Assembly (NCBI GenBank): GCA_035457725.1
Contig: DATIBC010000085.1
Span: forward strand, 1-10,931
Length of the DNA: 10,931 nt
Direction: 5' to 3'
Origin: DATFES01 sp035457725
Lineage (GTDB): Bacteria; Pseudomonadota; Alphaproteobacteria; CACIAM-22H2
Shown: positions 7,225-10,931 of the stretch, piece after piece
Numbering within the stretch: the stretch's first letter is position 1
Layout of the letters: every line of letters begins with the position of its first letter
Program-made: the position numbers and the translations under genes
Notes under the pieces: generated by a model
What the model was told of the DNA's origin: nothing
Database searches by the model: none
What the model saw: only the letters and a program-made list of their open reading frames with translations

Positions 7225-7983
7225 TTACGTACGATCGCCCAGGCGCGCGGTCAACACCGCGCCGGCCAAACCACGGGCGAGCCAACGGGTTTCGCCGTCG
7301 ATGCGCCCATCGACGTTCGTCGGGCGATAATGACGTTGGAACGCTTCGATGACCTTCACGGTCGTCGCGTCGAGCTCGCCGTCCAGCGGCGTCTCGTATC
7401 CGCATGAAGCGAGCCACTCTTGCGTTTCGCCGACGATGCGGTGGCGCTCGCCGAATGCGACGGTCCGCCCCTCGGCGATCGTCGGCGGATCGTCGGCCGG
7501 CCAGACGCCGATGCCGGTGCGAGCCAACCGCCGCCAATCGAAGCGTTCGCCCGGGTCGCGCTTGCGCTGTGGGGCGACGTCGGAATGACCGACCACATTC
7601 ATGGCCGGAATCGCATGACGCAAAACGAGCTCCGTGGCGAGATCCTCGAGCGCCTGCATTTGCGCCTCGGGAAAATCGTGATATCCGAATTCGTGCCCCG
7701 GATTGACCAGTTCGATGCCGATCGAGCGGCTATTGACGTCGCGGACGCCGCGCCAATAGGCGATTCCGGCGTGCCAGGCGCGGCGCCTCTCGGGTACGAG
7801 GCGGAACACGCAGCCGTCCTCTTCGATGAGGTAATGCGCGCTCACCTTGGCCGTGGGATCGACGAGACGCGCGAGCGCGTCGGCGCCGGTCGGCATGCCG
7901 GTGTAATGCAGCACCAACATGTCGATCGGCGCGCCCGCGGCGCGCGCGTCATGATTGGGCGAGGGGAAATCGATGATCTTCAC
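7225..7983 (-). CDS. N-acetylmuramoyl-L-alanine amidase, Amidase_2 plus peptidoglycan-binding domain
   Basis: This zinc amidase cuts the bond between N-acetylmuramic acid and L-alanine of the stem peptide. Of 252 residues, the Amidase_2 (AmpD-type) domain spans about 1-165, with expected zinc ligands H26 (LHYTGM), H133 (VGHSD) and D143 (KRDPG), K141 two residues before the last ligand, and E91 (IGIELVN) as a likely catalytic residue. WHAG at 70-73 is also typical. Residues about 180-240 form a PG_binding_1 domain (LDGELDATTVKVIEAFQ, then RIDGET). The domain order resembles E. coli AmiD, but no signal peptide or lipobox precedes it, so an AmpD-like cytoplasmic role in recycling anhydro-muropeptides is possible. 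The GTG start overlaps the transporter's stop as GTGA, with only weak ribosome-site resemblance, suggesting coupling. A longer open frame through the start is out-of-frame reading of the transporter. Confidence 0.9.
   Translation of the reverse strand: MKIIDFPSPNHDARAAGAPIDMLVLHYTGMPTGADALARLVDPTAKVSAHYLIEEDGCVFRLVPERRRAWHAGIAYWRGVRDVNSRSIGIELVNPGHEFGYHDFPEAQMQALEDLATELVLRHAIPAMNVVGHSDVAPQRKRDPGERFDWRRLARTGIGVWPADDPPTIAEGRTVAFGERHRIVGETQEWLASCGYETPLDGELDATTVKVIEAFQRHYRPTNVDGRIDGETRWLARGLAGAVLTARLGDRT
7226..7254 (-). promoter_or_regulatory. Candidate rnpB promoter inside the end of the amidase gene
   Basis: On the minus strand TTGACC (7254-7249) and TACGTA (7231-7226) are separated by exactly 17 bases. 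The first base of the P1 helix, 7219, lies 7 bases past the -10 hexamer, which is the expected transcription start distance. The -35 matches consensus 5 of 6; the -10 is poor. The whole promoter lies within the last codons of the amidase gene, and the -10 overlaps its TAA stop. Read-through from the amidase promoter with later processing is the alternative source of rnpB RNA. Confidence 0.5.
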
Positions 7984-8864
7984 GTCGTCTTCGAGGCGAC
8001 CTCGGGATCCGGAAGCTGCGGCCGGCGGACGATGATAATGCCGACGCCAATCAGCGTCGCCACTCCTCCCACGATGGTTCGCCAGGTGAGTGGCTCGCCC
8101 AGGAAAAGCACCGCCGAAAGCACTCCGACGACTGGAACCAGCAGCGTGAACGGCATCGCGACATTGACCGGATAGCGTCGCAGAAGACGGTACCACATTG
8201 CGTAGGAAACAATCGTCACCATCACCGACATGTAGACCACCGATCCCCAAGCCCAGGCGTCGGCTTGAAGCATCGCTGGAATCTGTCCCCGCTCGAGGAG
8301 GAATGAGACGAGGAAGAGCTGCGGTGCGGCGAATAAGCTGAGAAGCGCATTGAGGGCGAATCCATCGACTGCACCGAGGCGCTTGATCTGAATGTTGGCG
8401 ACCGACCAGATGAAGGCCGCACCGACGACCAGCGACAAGGGAAACAGACCGTCGAGACCGACGCGCGGTTCGCCGGCGATGAGAACCACGCCGGAAAAGG
8501 CGATCGCCATGCCGAGCGCGCGCCGCCAGCCGAGCCGGTCGCCGAAGAATACGGCGGCCAACAGCGCCGCGAAGGGAACCTGCGTCTGTATGGCGATGCT
8601 CACCGTCGCCGCGTCGAGGTCGCGTAGGCCGGTGAACATCATGCTGAAATGTACGCACCCGAGCGTGACCGACAACAAGAGAATCGGCTTGATTTTGCCG
8701 CGCGGCGGCTTGGCGAATGGCAACAGGAGAATGGCGATCAATGCGAAACGAAGGCCCATCATCAAGATAGGCGGCAACTGGACGAGACCCCACTTCGCGG
8801 CGACGAAATTGAAGCCCCAGACGATCATCACGAAGATGGCGATCAGCGCATCGAGGGGCCGCAT
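7980..8864 (-). CDS. EamA/DMT superfamily transporter
   Basis: This is a predicted inner-membrane transporter of 294 residues with about ten hydrophobic helices and the duplicated EamA architecture. The duplication is visible: FFGDRLGWRRALGMAIAFSG (106-125) matches FLGEPLTWRTIVGGVATLIG (254-273). WGFNFVAAKWGL near the N-terminus is also typical. Family members export amino acids, metabolites or drugs; the sequence does not tell the substrate. The ATG at 8864 gives an N-terminus (MRPLDALIAI) like other members; a GTG at 8882 would add six residues, and neither has a clear ribosome site. The stop overlaps the amidase start by GTGA, so the two are co-translated. Whether the transporter moves a cell wall turnover product is speculation. 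Confidence 0.88.
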   Translation of the reverse strand: MRPLDALIAIFVMIVWGFNFVAAKWGLVQLPPILMMGLRFALIAILLLPFAKPPRGKIKPILLLSVTLGCVHFSMMFTGLRDLDAATVSIAIQTQVPFAALLAAVFFGDRLGWRRALGMAIAFSGVVLIAGEPRVGLDGLFPLSLVVGAAFIWSVANIQIKRLGAVDGFALNALLSLFAAPQLFLVSFLLERGQIPAMLQADAWAWGSVVYMSVMVTIVSYAMWYRLLRRYPVNVAMPFTLLVPVVGVLSAVLFLGEPLTWRTIVGGVATLIGVGIIIVRRPQLPDPEVASKTT

Positions 8865-8952
8865 GGGTGGCCGAGGATGCACGGGCCGTCATCGAAAGCG
8901 AAACGCTGAAAACGCAAGGTACGAATGCAGTCGGCGGTCATGAGGAGCGGAA

Positions 8953-9071
8953 CGCCAAGCCGCCAAGGGACCGACGAATCGCACCACCAAGTCGCCAAGA
9001 CACAAGGGAATGATTTCGACGCGCCAACGGGGCGCGGATGTTCCTCGCCTTGGCGTCATTGTGTCTTGGCG
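8953..9071. repeat. Intergenic CGCCAAG-type inverted repeat element
   Basis: On the plus strand CGCCAAG occurs at 8953, 8961 and 8993; on the right its complement CTTGGCG occurs at 9048 and 9065. The outer arms CGCCAAGACACAA (8993-9005) and TTGTGTCTTGGCG (9059-9071) are a perfect 13-bp inverted repeat, with a smaller hairpin CGCGCC-AACGG-GGCGCG (9020-9036) in the loop. The element fills most of the gap between uup and the transporter gene. CGCCAAG-rich palindromic elements of this style are scattered in many bacterial genomes, and this is probably one copy of a dispersed family. After the right arm the plus strand has ATTTTTT (9075-9081), but no plus-strand gene is upstream for it to terminate. 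No open frame of interest lies in 8865-9114. Confidence 0.65.
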
Positions 9072-9114
9072 TCGTATTTTTTCTCGCTCGCGACTTCGGC
9101 ATGACGAGATCGCC

Positions 9115-10931
9115 TTACTTGTGGCCGGCGGCGAGCTCCTCCTCGCGCTGGGCCAGCTCGAGCCAGCGCGCCTCGGCGCGCTCGAGCGCCTCGCGCGTCG
9201 TCGCCAGTTCGCCCATCGCCGCCTCGAAGCGGCCTCGGTTGCGCGCGTAGAGCGAGGGATCGGCGAGCTCTTTTTCGAGCGCGATCCGCCGTGCCGTCAG
9301 GCGCTCGATCTCGGCCGGCAGCGCATCGAGCTCCTGCATCTCGCGAAAGGAGAGTCGCGCGCGCGGCGCGCGTGAGACCGTCGCACGCCCGGCGCGCGCC
9401 GGCGATTTCCGTGGCGGCGCGGCCTCGACGCTTGGGCCGCTGGCGGCGCCGCTTTGGACGAGATAATCGCTGTAGCCGCCGGCGTATTCCTCGACCGCGC
9501 CATCGCCCTTCATCGCCAGGATGCCGTTCGCCAGACGGTCGAGGAAATCGCGGTCGTGGCTGACGATGAGCAGAGTTCCCTCGTACTCGTCGAGCGTCTC
9601 CTGAAGGAGATCGAGCGTGTCCATGTCGAGATCGTTGGTCGGCTCGTCGAGCACCAGCAGATTGCTCGGACGTGCCAGCGTGATGGCGAGCAATAGGCGA
9701 TTGCGCTCGCCGCCCGACAGCGCGCCGACGAGACCCTTGGATTGCTTGTCGTCGAACAGGAAATCGCGGAGATAGGCCACGACGTGGCGCGGTCGGCCGC
9801 GCACGTTCACATGGTCGCCGCCCTTGGGACACAGCGTCTCCCACAATGTCTTGGCCGGATCGAGCACGGCGCGCCGTTGGTCGAAATAGGCGGGACGAAT
9901 CGTCTTCGCCAGGCGTAGTTTGCCGGTGTCGGGCGCGAGATCGCCGGTAAGCAAACGAATCAGCGTCGTTTTCCCGACGCCGTTGGGACCGATCACGCCG
10001 ATGCGGTCGCCGCGCATGATACGGGTCGAAAACGGCTTCAAGATAACGCGCGGCGGCGCGTCGGGATCGGGCGCCGGCCAGGACTTGGCAATGCCCTCGG
10101 CCTCGACGACCAGCCGCGCGCGGCTTTCCTCGGTCGCCATGGCGAGCCGCGCTCGGCCCTGGGGCCCGAGCCAGGCGGCGCGCTGGGCGCGCAGTTCGAG
10201 CAAGCGCCGCTTGCGGCCTTCGTTGCGCTTGCGGCGCGCGGTGATGCTGCGGCCGAGCCATTCGCTTTCGCTCTCGATCCGCCGTTCGAGCTTGGCTTGC
10301 GCGCGCGCTTCCTCCACGAGGATTTCCTCGGACCACGATTCGAAATGCGCGAAGCCGCGCTCGAGCACACGCAAGCAGCCGCGATCGAGCCACCAGGTGC
10401 GCGTCGACAGCCGGGCGAGGAAGGCGCGGTCGTGGCTGACGGCGAGAACGCCGCCGGGAAATGCGCCGAGGAAGCGTTCGAGCCACTCGATCGTCGGCAG
10501 ATCGAGATGGTTGGTCGGCTCGTCGAGCAGCAACACGTCCGGATCGCCGACCAGCACCCTCGCGAGCGAAGCGCGCCGCGCCTCGCCGCCCGATAGGTTC
10601 GACAACGGGCGAGATCCATCGAGGGCGAGACGCGACAAAACGGCGTCGATCTGGTGGCGTCGAGCGTCGCCCGCCCTCGGGCCTAGACCGGCGGCGACGT
10701 GAGTTTCGACGGTCGCCTCGCGGTCATAACTCGCCTCCTGCGGCAAGTAGGCGACGCGCAAACCCGGCTGTACGAAGCGCGATCCGGCGTCGGGCTCGAT
10801 CAGGCCGGCGAGCGTCTTGAGCAGCGTTGACTTGCCGCTTCCGTTGCGGCCGACGAGCGATATCCGCTCGCCGCGGCCAATCCCGGCGTCGAGATGCTCG
10901 AACAACGGTGCGCGGCCGAACGAGACGGCGA
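9115..10931 (-). CDS. uup: ABC-F family ATPase, Uup-like, 5' end cut by window edge
   Basis: ABC-F proteins have two ATPase domains in one chain, lack membrane segments and act on the ribosome or, for Uup, in genome and ribosome maintenance. The frame stays open to the right edge; the eight whole codons before the TTG at 10905 read AVSFGRAP, typical just before this point in ABC-F proteins, so the start lies outside the window. Numbering from the Leu at 10905: Walker A GRNGSGKST (19-27), signature LSGGE (104-108), Walker B with LLLDEPTNHLD (125-135), charged linker about 195-270, second Walker A GPNGVGKTT (306-314), signature LSGGE (396-400), LLVLDEPTNDLD (416-427), then a C-terminal coiled coil about 520-593. 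That C-terminal extension points to the Uup subgroup rather than EttA or YheS. Only a few codons appear to be missing. Confidence 0.9.
   Translation of the reverse strand, partial: AVSFGRAPLFEHLDAGIGRGERISLVGRNGSGKSTLLKTLAGLIEPDAGSRFVQPGLRVAYLPQEASYDREATVETHVAAGLGPRAGDARRHQIDAVLSRLALDGSRPLSNLSGGEARRASLARVLVGDPDVLLLDEPTNHLDLPTIEWLERFLGAFPGGVLAVSHDRAFLARLSTRTWWLDRGCLRVLERGFAHFESWSEEILVEEARAQAKLERRIESESEWLGRSITARRKRNEGRKRRLLELRAQRAAWLGPQGRARLAMATEESRARLVVEAEGIAKSWPAPDPDAPPRVILKPFSTRIMRGDRIGVIGPNGVGKTTLIRLLTGDLAPDTGKLRLAKTIRPAYFDQRRAVLDPAKTLWETLCPKGGDHVNVRGRPRHVVAYLRDFLFDDKQSKGLVGALSGGERNRLLLAITLARPSNLLVLDEPTNDLDMDTLDLLQETLDEYEGTLLIVSHDRDFLDRLANGILAMKGDGAVEEYAGGYSDYLVQSGAASGPSVEAAPPRKSPARAGRATVSRAPRARLSFREMQELDALPAEIERLTARRIALEKELADPSLYARNRGRFEAAMGELATTREALERAEARWLELAQREEELAAGHK

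Noticed and set aside
6833..7407. Several plus-strand open frames across the RNase P RNA
   Set aside because: The stretch is explained by rnpB and the amidase end on the other strand; no domain or ribosome site supports protein coding.
7225..8892. An apparent 555-residue protein ending in the amidase domain, suggesting a fusion
   Set aside because: Its first 300 or so residues are an out-of-frame reading of the EamA transporter, which has a clear duplicated membrane architecture in another frame. The amidase starts at the GTG at 7983.
9056..10486. A 476-codon minus-strand open frame overlapping uup
   Set aside because: It is a frame-shifted, Arg-rich shadow of the ABC-F gene, whose Walker and signature motifs are intact in the annotated frame.

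Overview
The window is GC-rich chromosomal DNA, about two-thirds G+C by eye apart from one AT-richer intergenic patch. It looks like an alphaproteobacterium, perhaps of the Rhodospirillales type. This rests on FtsL carrying the AEWSYVNQPQRL-type motif, a MurF P-loop of the GSVGKTGTK form, a meso-diaminopimelate-type MurE, and a class A RNase P RNA. The lineage is an inference; no taxonomic search was possible. Every gene I can support lies on the minus strand, so the window reads from right to left.

From the right edge: a Uup-like ABC-F ATPase (9115 to the edge, 5' end missing); a 250-bp intergenic stretch holding a CGCCAAG-type inverted repeat; an EamA/DMT-family ten-helix transporter overlapping by GTGA with an Amidase_2 plus peptidoglycan-binding-domain amidase; then rnpB, the RNase P RNA, starting only about 5 bases after the amidase stop codon. 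After a 380-bp gap comes the start of the division and cell wall (dcw) cluster in canonical order: mraZ, rsmH, ftsL, ftsI, murE and murF, the last cut by the left edge.

The dcw genes are tightly packed: a 4-bp gap, ATGA, TGATG, a short gap, ATGA. They probably form one operon. MraZ is its transcription factor, RsmH methylates 16S rRNA, FtsL and FtsI are divisome proteins (FtsI is the septal transpeptidase), and MurE and MurF make the peptide stem of the peptidoglycan precursor. The amidase upstream also acts on peptidoglycan, so most of the window concerns the cell wall.

The most informative non-coding signals are two. First, five TGGGN-type boxes at an exact 10-bp period upstream of mraZ cover a candidate TTGACG-N17-TATCCC promoter, as expected for an MraZ operator. 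Second, a candidate rnpB promoter is embedded in the last codons and stop codon of the amidase gene. I found no CRISPR array, tRNA, insertion sequence, prophage or defence system. The window is an ordinary core-genome region with interesting regulatory architecture, not evidence of a new system.
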